A DNA stretch of 64,000 nucleotides from Paractinoplanes maris. Lineage in GTDB: Bacteria; Actinomycetota; Actinomycetes; Mycobacteriales; Micromonosporaceae. The DNA lies in NCBI RefSeq assembly GCF_023544465.1, contig NZ_JALPVL010000003.1:558001-622000 (forward strand), in the 5' to 3' direction. Below, piece by piece: positions 16,459 through 25,935 of the stretch; the stretch's first letter is position 1; each line of letters starts with the position of its first letter. The notes beneath the pieces are model-generated. The model did no database searches. It saw only the letters and a program-made list of their open reading frames with translations, and was not told the DNA's origin. Made by a program: the position numbers and the translations under genes.

Positions 16459-18318
16459 GTGCGGGTGACGGTCCGCTTCGGGGTGCTGGGCTTCGGAGTG
16501 CTGGGCTTCGGAGTGCTCGGCCCGGTGACTGCCTGGGATCCGGCCGGCGAGCCGATCGCGCTGAGGGGCCCGATGCACCGGGCCGTGCTGGCCCGCCTGA
16601 TCGTCGCCCGCGGCCGCGTCGTCCCGGTCGGTCACCTGGTCGACGATCTCTGGACCGCCCCGCCCGAGGGTGCCGTTTCCGCCGTACGCACGTTCGTCGC
16701 GGCCCTGCGCCGCGCGCTCGAGCCCGATCGCCGCCCCCGCACTCCCCCGGCCCTGTTGATCACCGAGGGCCCGGGCTACGCGCTGCGAGCCGCACCCGAC
16801 ACCGTGGACGCCTGGCGTTTCGAGCAGGCGATGGCGACGCCCGCAGCACTCGCCGAGGCCCTGAGCTGGTGGCGCGGCCCGGCCTACGCCGACTTCCCCG
16901 AGGCGCCCTGGGCCCGGGCCGAGCGCGCCCGCCTGACCGAGCTGCGGTTGCGGGCGGTCGAACTGCTCGCCGCGTCGCGTGCACCGGCCGAGGCCGTTCC
17001 CGACCTCGACGCCCACGTGGCCGAGCACCCGTGGCGCGAGGAGGGGTGGCGGTTGCTGGCCCTGAGCCTCTACCGCACCGGCCGGCAGGGCGACGCGCTG
17101 GCCGTGCTGCGCCGGGCCCGCGAGCAGTTGGTCGACCGGCTCGGACTCGACCCCGGTCCGGCTCTGCGCGAGCTGGAGGCGAGCATCCTCCGGCAGGACA
17201 TCCCGGTGCGTTCCGTCCTGGCCGACGCGGCCGCCGACTACGAACGCAACGTCGGCGCCCGGGCCCGCCTCGACTCCACGGTGGGCCTGCTCCGCGATCT
17301 CGCGGTCACCGGGGGCGGCGGCGGCCTGGAGGCAGCCGGACGGCACCGCATGGCGACGATCGCCGCGGCCGAGGAGCTGGGCGACCCGGCCCTGATCGCA
17401 CGGGTGATCGGCGCCTACGACGTGCCGGCCATCTGGACGCGCTCGGACGACCCGGCCCGCGCGGGGAAGATCGTCGCCGCCGCCCGCCGGGCCCTGCCGT
17501 CCGCGCGGGGCGCCGCCCGGGTACGGCTGCTGGCCACGATCGCGCTGGAGACCCGCGGAGCGACGGCCGGCCCGACGCCCGGCGAGGCGGTTGCCGCGGC
17601 CCGCGACCTGGACGACCCGCGCCTGCTGGCGTTCGCCCTGAACGGCCTGTTCATGCAGACCTTCCACCGCTGCGGCCTGGCCCCCGAGCGCGACGGGATC
17701 GGCGTCGAGCTGATCACGCTCGCGGCCGGGCACAAGCTCCCGACGTACGAGGTCCTGGGCCACCTGATCCGCGTGCAGTCCCGCTCGGCGCTGGCCGACT
17801 TCCCCGCCGCCGACACCCATGCCGCGGCCGCCGACCGTCTGGCCGCCGAGCACGAGCTGCCGCTGGCCACGGTCTTCACCGAGTGGTACCGCGCGATGCG
17901 CCAGGCCACCCCGTCGGCCTACCGGGCCGCCGCCGACCATCTCGCCGGCACCGGGATGCCCGGCCTGGAGCACGGCTTGCTCGCCCTGGCCCTGCTCAGC
18001 CTGGACCGCCCCGATCACACGCTCGGCTACGGCCCCTATACGCCGTGGGCGCAACCGCACGTCCTGCTGGCCGAGGGCCGGACGGAGCAGGCCCGAGACG
18101 CCCTGCGTGGTGTCCCGGACCCGCCCGCCGATCTGTTGTCCGAAGCGCTGTGGTGCCTGATCGGCCGGGCCGCGGTGGCTGTCGGTGACCCGGCCGCGGC
18201 GGCGCGGACGCTCACGGCGCTCGCTCCGGCGGCCGGCCAGCTCGCCGCGGGCAGCGGCGTCCTCGACGCCGGGCCGATCGACGACCTGCTGGCTACTGTG
18301 CGGCGCGCAGCGGCTTGA
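16459..18318 (+). CDS. SARP/AfsR-type transcriptional regulator with BTAD domain
   Basis: A 619-residue regulator. Residues about 1-100 are an OmpR-like winged helix (IALRGPMHRAVLARLIVARGRVVPVGHLVDDLW, then AVRTFVAALRRALEP and ITEGPGYALRA). Residues about 105-260 form the BTAD helical domain (WRFEQAMA, AYADFPEAPWARAERARLTELRLRAVELL, HPWREEGWRLLALSLYRTGRQGDALAVLRRARE). The remainder is a TPR-like helical C terminus without an NTPase. SARPs activate secondary-metabolite or other pathway genes; no pathway is visible nearby. The N terminus carries an unusual FGVLG triplication, each copy with a GTG, so the true start is uncertain. Confidence 0.85.
   Translation: MRVTVRFGVLGFGVLGFGVLGPVTAWDPAGEPIALRGPMHRAVLARLIVARGRVVPVGHLVDDLWTAPPEGAVSAVRTFVAALRRALEPDRRPRTPPALLITEGPGYALRAAPDTVDAWRFEQAMATPAALAEALSWWRGPAYADFPEAPWARAERARLTELRLRAVELLAASRAPAEAVPDLDAHVAEHPWREEGWRLLALSLYRTGRQGDALAVLRRAREQLVDRLGLDPGPALRELEASILRQDIPVRSVLADAAADYERNVGARARLDSTVGLLRDLAVTGGGGGLEAAGRHRMATIAAAEELGDPALIARVIGAYDVPAIWTRSDDPARAGKIVAAARRALPSARGAARVRLLATIALETRGATAGPTPGEAVAAARDLDDPRLLAFALNGLFMQTFHRCGLAPERDGIGVELITLAAGHKLPTYEVLGHLIRVQSRSALADFPAADTHAAAADRLAAEHELPLATVFTEWYRAMRQATPSAYRAAADHLAGTGMPGLEHGLLALALLSLDRPDHTLGYGPYTPWAQPHVLLAEGRTEQARDALRGVPDPPADLLSEALWCLIGRAAVAVGDPAAAARTLTALAPAAGQLAAGSGVLDAGPIDDLLATVRRAAA
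16477..16521 (+). repeat. Three in-frame 15-bp repeats in the SARP start region
   Basis: Three 15-bp units (TTCGGNGTGCTNGGC) encode FGVLG-FGVLG-FGVLG. Normal SARPs have one such strand (RFGVLGPLEV). Unit 2 differs from unit 1 by one base, unit 3 by one more. Confidence 0.85.
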
Positions 18319-18865
18319 GGGCCTCGGCCACCTTGGCCAGCTCGTTGAGGGCGTTGGTGGCGGCGGCGGTCATGATCTCGGTGGGCCGCAGCTCGCCCTC
18401 CTGGATGAGGCTGTGGACGAACGGGATGTTCACCGACTCGGGGATCATGAAGAGCTTCAGGGCGTACGCGGAGCTCTGCAGCTGCAGGGCGGAACGGGTG
18501 CCGGCCGAGACACCGCCGTAGCTGACCACGCTGGCGGCCTTGTAGTTCCACTCGGCGTGCAGGTAGTCGAGAGCGTTCTTGAAGGCGGCACCCAGGCCGT
18601 AGTTGTATTCGGGGATCACGAAGACGATGGCGTCGGCCGCGGCGACCTTCTCGCTCCAGCGCTTGGTGTGGTCGTGCTGGTAGTTCTGCAGGCGCGGGTG
18701 GTGGGGCTCGTCGAGCAGCGGCAGGTTCTCCTCGGCCAGGTCGGCCACGGACACCTGGAAACCGCCGTGCGCCTTGGCCGCGTCGACGAACCACTCGGCG
18801 ACCTTCGGGCCGACCCGTCCCGGCCGCGTGCTCCCGACAACCACCAGCAGATTGAGCTCACTCAC
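18293..18865 (-). CDS. NADPH-dependent FMN reductase
   Basis: A 190-residue flavodoxin-like reductase: VVVGSTRPGRVGPKVAEWF (FMN phosphate loop), VIPEYNYGLGAAFKNALDYL and VVSYGGVSAGTRSALQL. The PEYNYG and GSTRPGR motifs define the family that reduces FMN, quinones or azo compounds with NADPH. Its last 26 bp overlap the convergent SARP gene. It is transcribed from a 180-bp region that faces the mannosidase remnant. Confidence 0.88.
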   Translation of the reverse strand: MSELNLLVVVGSTRPGRVGPKVAEWFVDAAKAHGGFQVSVADLAEENLPLLDEPHHPRLQNYQHDHTKRWSEKVAAADAIVFVIPEYNYGLGAAFKNALDYLHAEWNYKAASVVSYGGVSAGTRSALQLQSSAYALKLFMIPESVNIPFVHSLIQEGELRPTEIMTAAATNALNELAKVAEALKPLRAAQ

Positions 18866-19047
18866 GACGCGTTTCCCTCTTCCCGTACGGTGTTTACTTG
18901 CGTCCGCAACAATATCGGGGCCCAGTTCTTCCGGCCCCGCCGAGTCGGATACATCACATCGCTATGCATCCCTCCGGGACAGTTCCCGCGCAGACGAGGA
19001 GTAACCCCGTGCTTCGCCCGGCCGAACTGGCGGGGTGACGCGGGAGC

Positions 19048-20701
19048 GTGCCCGCGAGCGACCGGCCGGTGGAGCTGGTGCTCGACCTGGGCTGCTTCGA
19101 CCACTCGGTGGGCGGGCACTGCGAGGGGCTCGTGTACCGGCCGGACGGCGTACCGGTGAAGGCCCTTCACCCGCGCAACGGGTGGGTGCGGCTGACCGGG
19201 CCGGGCAGGCCGGCGCGCACCACATGACCGCCGTCGGGCACGCGCACATCGACTCGGCCTGGTTGTGGCCGTTGCGCGAGACCCGCCGCAAAGTGGCCCG
19301 CACGCCGGCCAACGTGCTCACGCTGATGGAGACCGACCCCGAGCTCGTGTACGCGATGTCGTCGGCCCAGCAGTACGCCTGGGTGCAAGGGGACCACCCC
19401 GAGTTGTTCGAGCGGGTGCGGCAGCGGGTCGCCGAGGGCCGCATCGTGCCGGTGGGCGGCGCGCCGGTGTGGGCCGGCGAGCTCTACCTCGAGTTGCACC
19501 GGGGCACGCTCACCTCGCAGATCGCGATGAAGCAGGGCAACCGCCGGGCCGAGGCGCTGCTGCGGTCGGTCGAATATCTGCGGGCCACTTCCGCCGTACG
19601 CGATGGGGTGCCCTATCCGTACGACGAGCTCGACGAGGCGTGGCGCACCGTGCTGCTGCACCAGTTCCACGACATCCTGCCCGGGTCGTCGATCTCGTGG
19701 GTCCACCGCGAGGCGCGGGAGACGTATGCCCGGCTGGAGAAGCAGTTGCGGGCGCTGGCGCCGACCGGCGGCGAGCCGGGGTGGGAGGTCGTGCGGGACC
19801 GGCGCGCGGTGCCGCCGGGTGCGGGCGTGCTGGACAACGGAATCCTGCGCGCCTCGCTCGACGCCGACGGGCACGTGAGCTCGCTGACCGACCTGCGGAA
19901 CGGGCGCGAGCTCGCCGCGGGGCCGCTCGGCGTGCTGCGGCTCTTCCGGGACGAACCGGTGCGCTGGGATGCCTGAGATGTCGACCGGCACGTGCTGCGG
20001 AACCCGGTGGCTCTGGGGTTCGCGGTCGTCGAGACCACTGAGGACGGTGTCTCGGTCGTGCACCGGCATGGGGCGTCGACGTTCCGCACGACGTACGCGA
20101 TGCTCCCGGACACGCCCCGGCTGGAGATCACCGTCGACGCCGACTGGCAGGAGAGCGAGCATCTGCTCAAGCCCTCGATGCCGGTAGCGGTGCACACCCT
20201 GCGAGCGCGGTACGAGACCCAGTACGGCTCGATCGAGCGGCCGGCCCACGACAACACCCTGGCCGACGAGGCGCAGTACGAGGTCTGCTCGCACCGGTGG
20301 GTGCACGTGGCCGAGCCGGGGCTCGGGGTCGGGGTGGTCAACGACTCGACGTACGGCTGTGACGTGCGCCGGATCCCCGGGGGCACCGACCTCCGGCCGA
20401 CGCTGCTGCGGGCGCCGCGCTACCCGGACCGGCGACCGACCGGGGGCGGCACACGTTCCGTTTCGCCGTGGTGGCCGGGGACGACACGGCCACGCGGGCG
20501 GCGGCCGACGACCGGTCGGGGGACGTGATCGTCCGGCTGCACGAGACACGGGGTGGCCGCGCCACCGGCGTTCTCCGGGCGGACTTCGCGACGACGGTCA
20601 CCGAGGTCGATCTGCTGGACCGCGATCCCCGCCCGGCCGGCGACCGGCTGTCGCTCGGCCCGTTCCAGATCACCACCCTGCGACTCACCCGCGAATCATG
20701 A
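19048..20701 (+). pseudogene. Remnant of a GH38 alpha-mannosidase
   Basis: Pieces of one GH38 enzyme (about 1000 residues when intact) are spread over three frames with large internal losses. From GTG 19048: VELVLDLGCFDHSVGGHCEGLVYRPDG and HPRNGWVRL, the N-terminal domain, stopping at TGA near 19227. A second frame has GHAHIDSAWLWPLRETRRK, the zinc-site start of the catalytic domain, but jumps at VPVGGAP to PVWAGELYLELHRGTLTSQ, so the segment with the nucleophile Asp is gone. It continues to HQFHDILPGSSISWVHREA and ends at 19976. Further fragments encode the C-terminal beta domains (DWQESEHLLKPSMPVAV, RYETQYGSIERP, then GPFQITTLRL). It cannot be active. Confidence 0.85.
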
Positions 20702-20712
20702 AGAATCACCCC

Positions 20713-21207
20713 ATGTATGTCATCAGGGAGCGGTTCTTCTCGATCGGCGACGACTTCGATGTGCTCGACGAGCACGGCACCAAGCTGTTTCACGTCGACG
20801 GCAAGGTGCTGAGCGTCCGCAACAAGGTGGTGATCGAGGACCCGGCCGGGCAGGAGGTCGCGACGCTGCACCGGCACCTGGTCGCGATGCGACCCACGTA
20901 CGAGATCCGGATCGGTGGCGAGAAGGCGGCCGAGGTCCGCAAGAAGCTGTTCACGCCGTTCCGCGAGAAGTTCACCATCGACGTGCCCGGGCCCGACGAC
21001 CTGGAGATGAAGGGCAACCTGCTCGACCACGAATACGTCATCGAGCGCGGCGGCGAAGAGGTGGCCGCGGTCTCCAAGCGCTGGCTGACCATCCGCGACA
21101 CCTACGCCGTCCGGGTCGCGGCGGGCATCGAGCCGCTGCTGATCATCGGCAGTGTGCTCGCCCTCGATCTGGCTCTCGACCGGGACAAGAGCGACGACGA
21201 CAATTGA
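20713..21207 (+). CDS. LURP-one-related (LOR/DUF567) family protein
   Basis: A 164-residue LOR beta-barrel protein, similar in fold to Tubby: MYVIRERFFSIGDDFDVLDEHGTKLFHVDGKVLSVRNK, then ATLHRHLVAMRPTYEI, GNLLDHEYVIERGGEEVAAVSKRW and a closing hydrophobic helix. Members are soluble or lipid-associated and their role in bacteria is unknown. Start ATG 20713 gives the family-typical MYVIRERF; an in-frame ATG at 20698 overlaps the remnant upstream. Its TGA overlaps a TTG that begins the TauE gene (TTGA). Confidence 0.85.
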   Translation: MYVIRERFFSIGDDFDVLDEHGTKLFHVDGKVLSVRNKVVIEDPAGQEVATLHRHLVAMRPTYEIRIGGEKAAEVRKKLFTPFREKFTIDVPGPDDLEMKGNLLDHEYVIERGGEEVAAVSKRWLTIRDTYAVRVAAGIEPLLIIGSVLALDLALDRDKSDDDN

Positions 21208-21959
21208 GCGTCTGGGAGATCCTCGCCCTGCTGGGCGGTGGCCTGACCGCCGGCACGGTCAACGCGATCGCCGGCGGCGGGTCGCTGATCACCTTCCCGC
21301 TGCTCGTCGCCCTCGGGCTGCCGGGCGTGGCCGCGAACGTCAGCAACGCGCTCTCGGTCGCCCCCGGCTACGCGGCGAGCGCCGTCGGCAGCCGCCCCGA
21401 CCTGACCGGCCAGGGCCGCCGCATCCTGACCATCATCCCGACGATCGTGGTCGGTGCCCTGAGCGGCAGCGCGCTGCTGCTGTTCACCCCACGCGGCGTC
21501 TTCGACGTGGTCGTGCCGTTCCTGCTGCTGCTCGCGGCCGCGATGATGGCGTTCCAAGGCAGATTGCGCACGCTGGCCGGCCACCCGCGTGACAACTCGC
21601 CGCGCAAGGTGACGGTGCTGGTGCAGGTCGCGGTCTTTCTGTGCGGCCTCTACGGCGGCTACTTCAACGCCGCGATGGGCCTGCTGCTGATCGCCGCGCT
21701 GGCCCTGGTGCTCGATGAGCCGCTCCGCCGGATAGGCGCCCTGAAGAACGTCTTCTCGGCCGTGGTCGGCGCGACCACAGTCCTGACCTACAGCGTCTTC
21801 GGCCCGGTCAACTGGGCGGTGGTCGCCGTCCTGGCCCCAGCCACCGTCATAGGCGGCTTCGCCGGCGCCAAGATAGCCCGCCACCTGCCCTCCGAGGTCC
21901 TCCGCTGGACGATCGTGGCCTTCGCGGTGGTGGTCGCCGTCGCGCTGTTCCTGACGTGA
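21204..21959 (+). CDS. TauE/SafE family membrane permease (probable sulfite/organosulfur exporter)
   Basis: A 251-residue polytopic protein with about 8 TM helices and both TauE repeats: ALLGGGLTAGTVNAIAGGGSLITFPLL and FLCGLYGGYFNAAMGLLLIAAL, each with the family Gly-rich motif. The family is linked to export of sulfite, sulfonates or other anions. TTG 21204 overlapping the LOR stop is the most upstream start that keeps TM1 whole; the frame is open far upstream without family features. Translational coupling to the LOR gene is likely. Confidence 0.85.
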   Translation: MSVWEILALLGGGLTAGTVNAIAGGGSLITFPLLVALGLPGVAANVSNALSVAPGYAASAVGSRPDLTGQGRRILTIIPTIVVGALSGSALLLFTPRGVFDVVVPFLLLLAAAMMAFQGRLRTLAGHPRDNSPRKVTVLVQVAVFLCGLYGGYFNAAMGLLLIAALALVLDEPLRRIGALKNVFSAVVGATTVLTYSVFGPVNWAVVAVLAPATVIGGFAGAKIARHLPSEVLRWTIVAFAVVVAVALFLT

Positions 21960-21966
21960 GTGCGTC

Positions 21967-22308
21967 TCAGGACCGCAGCAGCGTGTCCTCGATGACGACC
22001 GCGGGAAGAACCTGGATGCGGGCGCGTCCGGACCAGCCGTCGGAGCCGTACTCGACAATGACTTCCGCGCCCGGCCCCGTTCCGGCCACCGTCAGCAGGG
22101 TCGCCATCTCGCGGAACAGGTCGCACACGACCCGGCCGTCCCGACGGTGACGGACCCGGACACTGTCATCGGTGACGTCCCAGGTGATCTGGACTTCCTC
22201 GACATCGGAGACCGGGAACCGCAACTCCCGCACGAACTCGTCACCCGTCACCTCCTCGGTTTCGGGCAGGACTCCGAGACAAGCCCGCCAAGCCTGGTCA
22301 GCGGCCAC
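21967..22308 (-). CDS. Hypothetical protein, 113 residues
   Basis: A small acidic, soluble protein (CLGVLPETEEVTGDEFVREL, QITWDVTDDSVRVRHRRDGRVVCDLFREMATLL, then VIVEYGSDGWSGRARIQVLP). The mixed beta pattern suggests a compact domain; no family recognised. It is convergent with the TauE gene (7 bp gap). Codon pattern looks genuine. Function unknown. Confidence 0.55.
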   Translation of the reverse strand: MAADQAWRACLGVLPETEEVTGDEFVRELRFPVSDVEEVQITWDVTDDSVRVRHRRDGRVVCDLFREMATLLTVAGTGPGAEVIVEYGSDGWSGRARIQVLPAVVIEDTLLRS

Positions 22309-22402
22309 TTAGAGGTTGGGCACACACGCATCCTAGGCACCTTCCGATCGGCGGCCCGTGCTACCGGCCGCGGTGCGCTCCGGGGGCGGGTCCGCAAACC
22401 GG

Positions 22403-23824
22403 TCAGAGGTAGCCGTTGGCGGTCTTCGGTTGCGCGGAAGGGTCGGAGGCTGGGCGGTCGGCGCCGCGCAACAGCAGCAGTTGTCCATTCTCCTCGTCGG
22501 TCGTGGCCAGCCAGAGCGCGCCGGTGGACGGGCAGCGGCCCAGCGCGGAGCCCGGCATCGCTGGGGTCAGGTGCCGTCCGAGGTAGGCGGCGGCGTAGCT
22601 TCCGGTCAGAGCCGTCGTCCGCCAGCATCGGCAGTCACCGGCGTCGGACAGGCGGTACCGATCCGAGGCCTGGCGCGCGCGCCGCTCGGTACGCCAGTTG
22701 TGCCGGCGGGCCAGGGCGAGCAGTCCGAGACCGGCGCCGGTGAGCAGAACACTCAACGCGGCGAAGACGAGACCGCTGACCGCCGCATACTGCACGGTGC
22801 GGGCGATCGCCGCCGGTCGGCCGGCCACTGCTCCGGCGAAGGCGCCGGCGATCGGCACGGAGGCGGTGCAGACGATCGCCGCCACCAGACCGCCGACGAG
22901 CATCTGTTCGGTGTCCACCGACCGAGCCGTGGGTCCCTGCCGCCATCGCAGCGCCGCGCGCCAGGCCGCGCTGTCCGCGGCGGAGAAACCCCGCACCCTC
23001 GACCTGGCGGCGATGCCTCGCACCACCAGCACCGGCACCAACCCGGCGAGGACGAGAGGCGGCAGGTCGCACCAGACCGCGATGGCCGCCGCCACCGCGA
23101 GCAGGGGCACGTGCATCCACCGCAGCGGAGCCGGACGCCGGATCGTGGTGGCCTGCAGCGCGTCAACACCCGGCAAGCGGCTACCGGCGGCCCGCAGCAG
23201 CAGCGCGGAACCCGCGTGATCCCCGCGACGTCGCAGGTTCTCGGCGGCCGCGAGGATCGGCCGCGGATTGGTGCGCAGGTCGGGATCCCGTACGAGGAAC
23301 TCCTCGACCACTGCCCGCAGGGTCGCCCGGGAATCGTCGCGATCCCGCCGAGCCAGAACGCCGGCCAGGAAACGCGCCAGCGTGAACCGCGTGACGACGT
23401 GGTGAACCTGCACCAATGCCGTCCACGCCTGATCCGCCGTGCCGTAGTCGCCACGCTGCTCAGCCGCGGCCCCGACGAGATACAGCGGTTCCCACCGGCC
23501 CGGCACCATCGCCACGACGGACAACAGCCGGCGGTACGCGTCATCGTCGCCCACCGCCGCTCGGCAGGCAGCCAACAACAGGTACGGCCACGAAGCTCCG
23601 GGTTCGGCCGGGAGTTCCACGAAGTGCTGCCGGGCCAGGACCGCCAGAGCCTCCCCCGGCCGGCCCACCATCAACAGAAGCCGGGCCCGATCCAGCTCGG
23701 CCTCATCGTCGCGGCTGACTTTCGCGGCGAGTGACAACGCCACCTCGAAGGCGTCCACCTCGTCGGCGGCCGCCACCCACTCCTCGACAAGCGCCGCCGG
23801 AACCGCAGTCGAAGGCGGCGTCAT
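22403..23824 (-). CDS. Membrane protein with N-terminal TPR-like region, function unknown
   Basis: A 473-residue protein. Residues 1-215 are helical pairs like TPRs (DRARLLLMVGRPGEALAVLARQ, YLVGAAAEQRGDYGTADQAWTALVQ, ENLRRRGDHAGSALLLRAAG). Then come about four or five TM helices (MHVPLLAVAAAIAVWCDLP, PLVLAGLVPVLVVRG, MLVGGLVAAIVCTASVPIAGAFAG, AAVSGLVFAALSVLLTGAGL). A cytosolic C-terminal domain starts with GDCRCWRTTALTG and contains LWLATTDEENGQLLLLRG. ATG 23824 fits the start of the helical region; an earlier in-frame start at 24079 would run into the next gene. I do not recognise the family. Confidence 0.65.
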   Translation of the reverse strand: MTPPSTAVPAALVEEWVAAADEVDAFEVALSLAAKVSRDDEAELDRARLLLMVGRPGEALAVLARQHFVELPAEPGASWPYLLLAACRAAVGDDDAYRRLLSVVAMVPGRWEPLYLVGAAAEQRGDYGTADQAWTALVQVHHVVTRFTLARFLAGVLARRDRDDSRATLRAVVEEFLVRDPDLRTNPRPILAAAENLRRRGDHAGSALLLRAAGSRLPGVDALQATTIRRPAPLRWMHVPLLAVAAAIAVWCDLPPLVLAGLVPVLVVRGIAARSRVRGFSAADSAAWRAALRWRQGPTARSVDTEQMLVGGLVAAIVCTASVPIAGAFAGAVAGRPAAIARTVQYAAVSGLVFAALSVLLTGAGLGLLALARRHNWRTERRARQASDRYRLSDAGDCRCWRTTALTGSYAAAYLGRHLTPAMPGSALGRCPSTGALWLATTDEENGQLLLLRGADRPASDPSAQPKTANGYL

Positions 23825-24009
23825 CGCGGCTCGGCCATCCACGGCGTCCACGATCGGCCACGCAGCGGCAAAGCTGAGAATCGGCGGCGGAGAACCCCGG
23901 ATCGCCCCTTCGGCAACGGGTTCCGACCAGCCTCTGTGACCGCACCGGGCCGACTGACACCGGACACCATCAACCGCCCGACCTGGAGCAGACAGTCGCA
24001 TTGTCGCCG

Positions 24010-24987
24010 CTAAGCGTGGTGGATCATCTCCAGCGACACCGCCCACAGCCTTTTCGCGGCGTCGGGATCGAGCGCCCACTCCTTGACGCCGTGGCTGTTG
24101 GTGAACAGGTCGGCGTCGTCGGGGACCGTGTTGGCCTCGCGACCGTCATCGAGATAGTGGCCGCCGGTGTGGGCGAACTCGGGCGCGACCGCCGCGACCA
24201 GAGTGGTGGCGGCGCCCTGCTGCACGGTCTTGTAGGTGAAGGCGCCCGCCGCTTCGGCCGCCGCCAGATAGTCCTTCTGCTGCTGGGTGAAGTCCCGCTG
24301 CAGCCCGGTTGCGACGCCTCCGGGGTTGACCGTGTTGGCGACGATGCCGTCGGCGGCCCAGAGGCGGGTCGCCTCGACCGCGAACAGGGAGTTGGCGGTC
24401 TTGGACTGGGCGTACGCGGCCTGCGGATCATAAGCGCGTCGCTCGAAGTGGAGGTCGTCGAAGACGACCGGCGACCTCATGTGTGCCGTTGAGCTGACCC
24501 CGACGACCCGGGCCCCACCGCGCTCGCGGGCGCCCTTGGCGAGAAAGCCGTGGAGGCCGAGGGTCAGAGCGAAGTGGCCGAGGTGGTTGACCGCGAACTG
24601 GTGCTCCCACCCTTCCGGGGTCCGGCGCAGATCACTGAGAATCACGCCGGCATTGTTGATCAGCAGATGCAGCGGCCCGGTCCAGCGCTCGGTGAACGCC
24701 GCGATCGAACCCCGGTCGGCGAGGTCGAGGGCCCGCACGTGGAGGTGGTGGTTGCCGGTGGACTCTTGAATGTCCCGGGCCACCCTCGTGCCCGCCTCGA
24801 CGTCGCGCACGGCCAGGGTGACCTCAGCGCCAGCCCGCGCGAGGGAGCGGGCCGTCTCCACGCCGATTCCCGACGAGGCGCCGGTGACGACGGCCCGCAC
24901 TCCGGTGAGGTTGACGCCCCGCACTACGTCGTCGGCGGTGCTGGCGGCGTGGAAACCGGTCGTGATCAGTGGTTGAGCGGTCGTCAT
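24010..24987 (-). CDS. Short-chain dehydrogenase/reductase
   Basis: A 325-residue SDR: NAD(P) loop TGASSGIGVETARSLARAGAE, NNAGV, the Asn in FAVNHLGHFALTL, catalytic Ser in VVGVSSTAHM and YAQSKTANSLFAVE with the Tyr-x-x-x-Lys pair. It resembles the light-dependent protochlorophyllide reductase-like/retinol dehydrogenase-like SDRs that bacteria use on unknown substrates. The gene is divergent from a TetR regulator 90 bp away, which probably represses it. Confidence 0.9.
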   Translation of the reverse strand: MTTAQPLITTGFHAASTADDVVRGVNLTGVRAVVTGASSGIGVETARSLARAGAEVTLAVRDVEAGTRVARDIQESTGNHHLHVRALDLADRGSIAAFTERWTGPLHLLINNAGVILSDLRRTPEGWEHQFAVNHLGHFALTLGLHGFLAKGARERGGARVVGVSSTAHMRSPVVFDDLHFERRAYDPQAAYAQSKTANSLFAVEATRLWAADGIVANTVNPGGVATGLQRDFTQQQKDYLAAAEAAGAFTYKTVQQGAATTLVAAVAPEFAHTGGHYLDDGREANTVPDDADLFTNSHGVKEWALDPDAAKRLWAVSLEMIHHA

Positions 24988-25077
24988 GATGCCTCCTGAG
25001 CAATGGACCAGTCGCCGCCACTATACGCATCATACTTAGATTGTTTAGTTGGTTCAGTGGCCTGCTAGGCTGGCTCC
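24988..25077. promoter_or_regulatory. AT-rich divergent promoter between SDR and TetR genes
   Basis: A 90-bp intergenic segment with an AT-rich core (25022-25055) that is out of character for the region. It contains ATACTTAGATTGTTTAGTTGG, where TTAG and TTTAG are direct, near-matching elements, and a TATACGCATCATA stretch that can supply -10 sequences for both directions. This is the natural operator site for the TetR protein; no clean palindrome is visible. Confidence 0.45.
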
Positions 25078-25707
25078 ATGAGTGACGCACAGACGGCCGA
25101 GGCTTCCGGAGGGCAGCGCGACAGCGCTCGGCGGGAGCACGTCCTGACGGTCGCCCTCGGCACCTTCGCGCGCTTCGGATACCGGAAGACGTCGATGGAT
25201 GATGTGGCTCGCGCCGCGGACATCTCCCGTCCCGGGCTCTATTTCTTGTTTTCCTCCAAGGAAAATCTGTTCCGGGCCGCCGTCGTCCACGCCCTCGACC
25301 GTGACCTCGAGATGGCGGGCCAGGTGCTGAGTGACTTCGAGCGCCCGATCCGCGACCGGCTGATCGAGGCTTTCGACCTGTGGACCGGTCGCTATGTCGG
25401 CGCCTTGTCGAGCGAGGTCGCCGTCCTGATCGACACGAATCCCGCCCTGCTGGGCCAGATCGTCACGGCCTACCCCGAGCGCTTCCTCGAGATGCTGACG
25501 CACGCTCTGGCCGACGCCCTACCGGCCCGGCCCAGCATGGCGGGCGACATGGCCTGGACACTCAGGAGCACCGCCGCCGGCATCAAGCACGAGGTGGCCA
25601 CGCGGACAGAATTCGTCGAACGAATGACCATTGCCATCGACTTGTTCCTGCCCGGAGCCGATGTCGGCAAACAGGTCTCCACAGGCACCAGAGCGCCACG
25701 ATCCTGA
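25078..25707 (+). CDS. TetR/AcrR family regulator
   Basis: A 209-residue repressor. The HTH is AREHVLTVALGTFARFGYRKTSMDDVARAADISRPGLYFLFSSKENLF, a canonical TetR motif. The ligand domain (RPIRDRLIEAFDLWTGRYVG ... TAAGIKHEVATRTEFVERMTIAIDLFLPG) is of the AefR/C_2-like length. It is divergent from the SDR gene; auto-regulation and control of that gene are likely. A stretch of lower G+C begins after its stop. Confidence 0.9.
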   Translation: MSDAQTAEASGGQRDSARREHVLTVALGTFARFGYRKTSMDDVARAADISRPGLYFLFSSKENLFRAAVVHALDRDLEMAGQVLSDFERPIRDRLIEAFDLWTGRYVGALSSEVAVLIDTNPALLGQIVTAYPERFLEMLTHALADALPARPSMAGDMAWTLRSTAAGIKHEVATRTEFVERMTIAIDLFLPGADVGKQVSTGTRAPRS

Positions 25708-25935
25708 CAGCGACGCTCACCCGCACATTCCATGCGGCAGGAGTCGTTCAACTGGAGCTGACAGGGCGCCCAGGGTCGAATTCCGTCGGGTGGATAGTCA
25801 CTCTTGTGAGGAGGACGCCGACTCCACCGTGGTCGATGCGATCGGCCGGGATCGGCATGGAAAGAAGCGATTGTCCGACGTTGCGCGCAGAGGTTACCAT
25901 CATGTCGACGCCGAGGGATAATTGGGGAACTCTTC

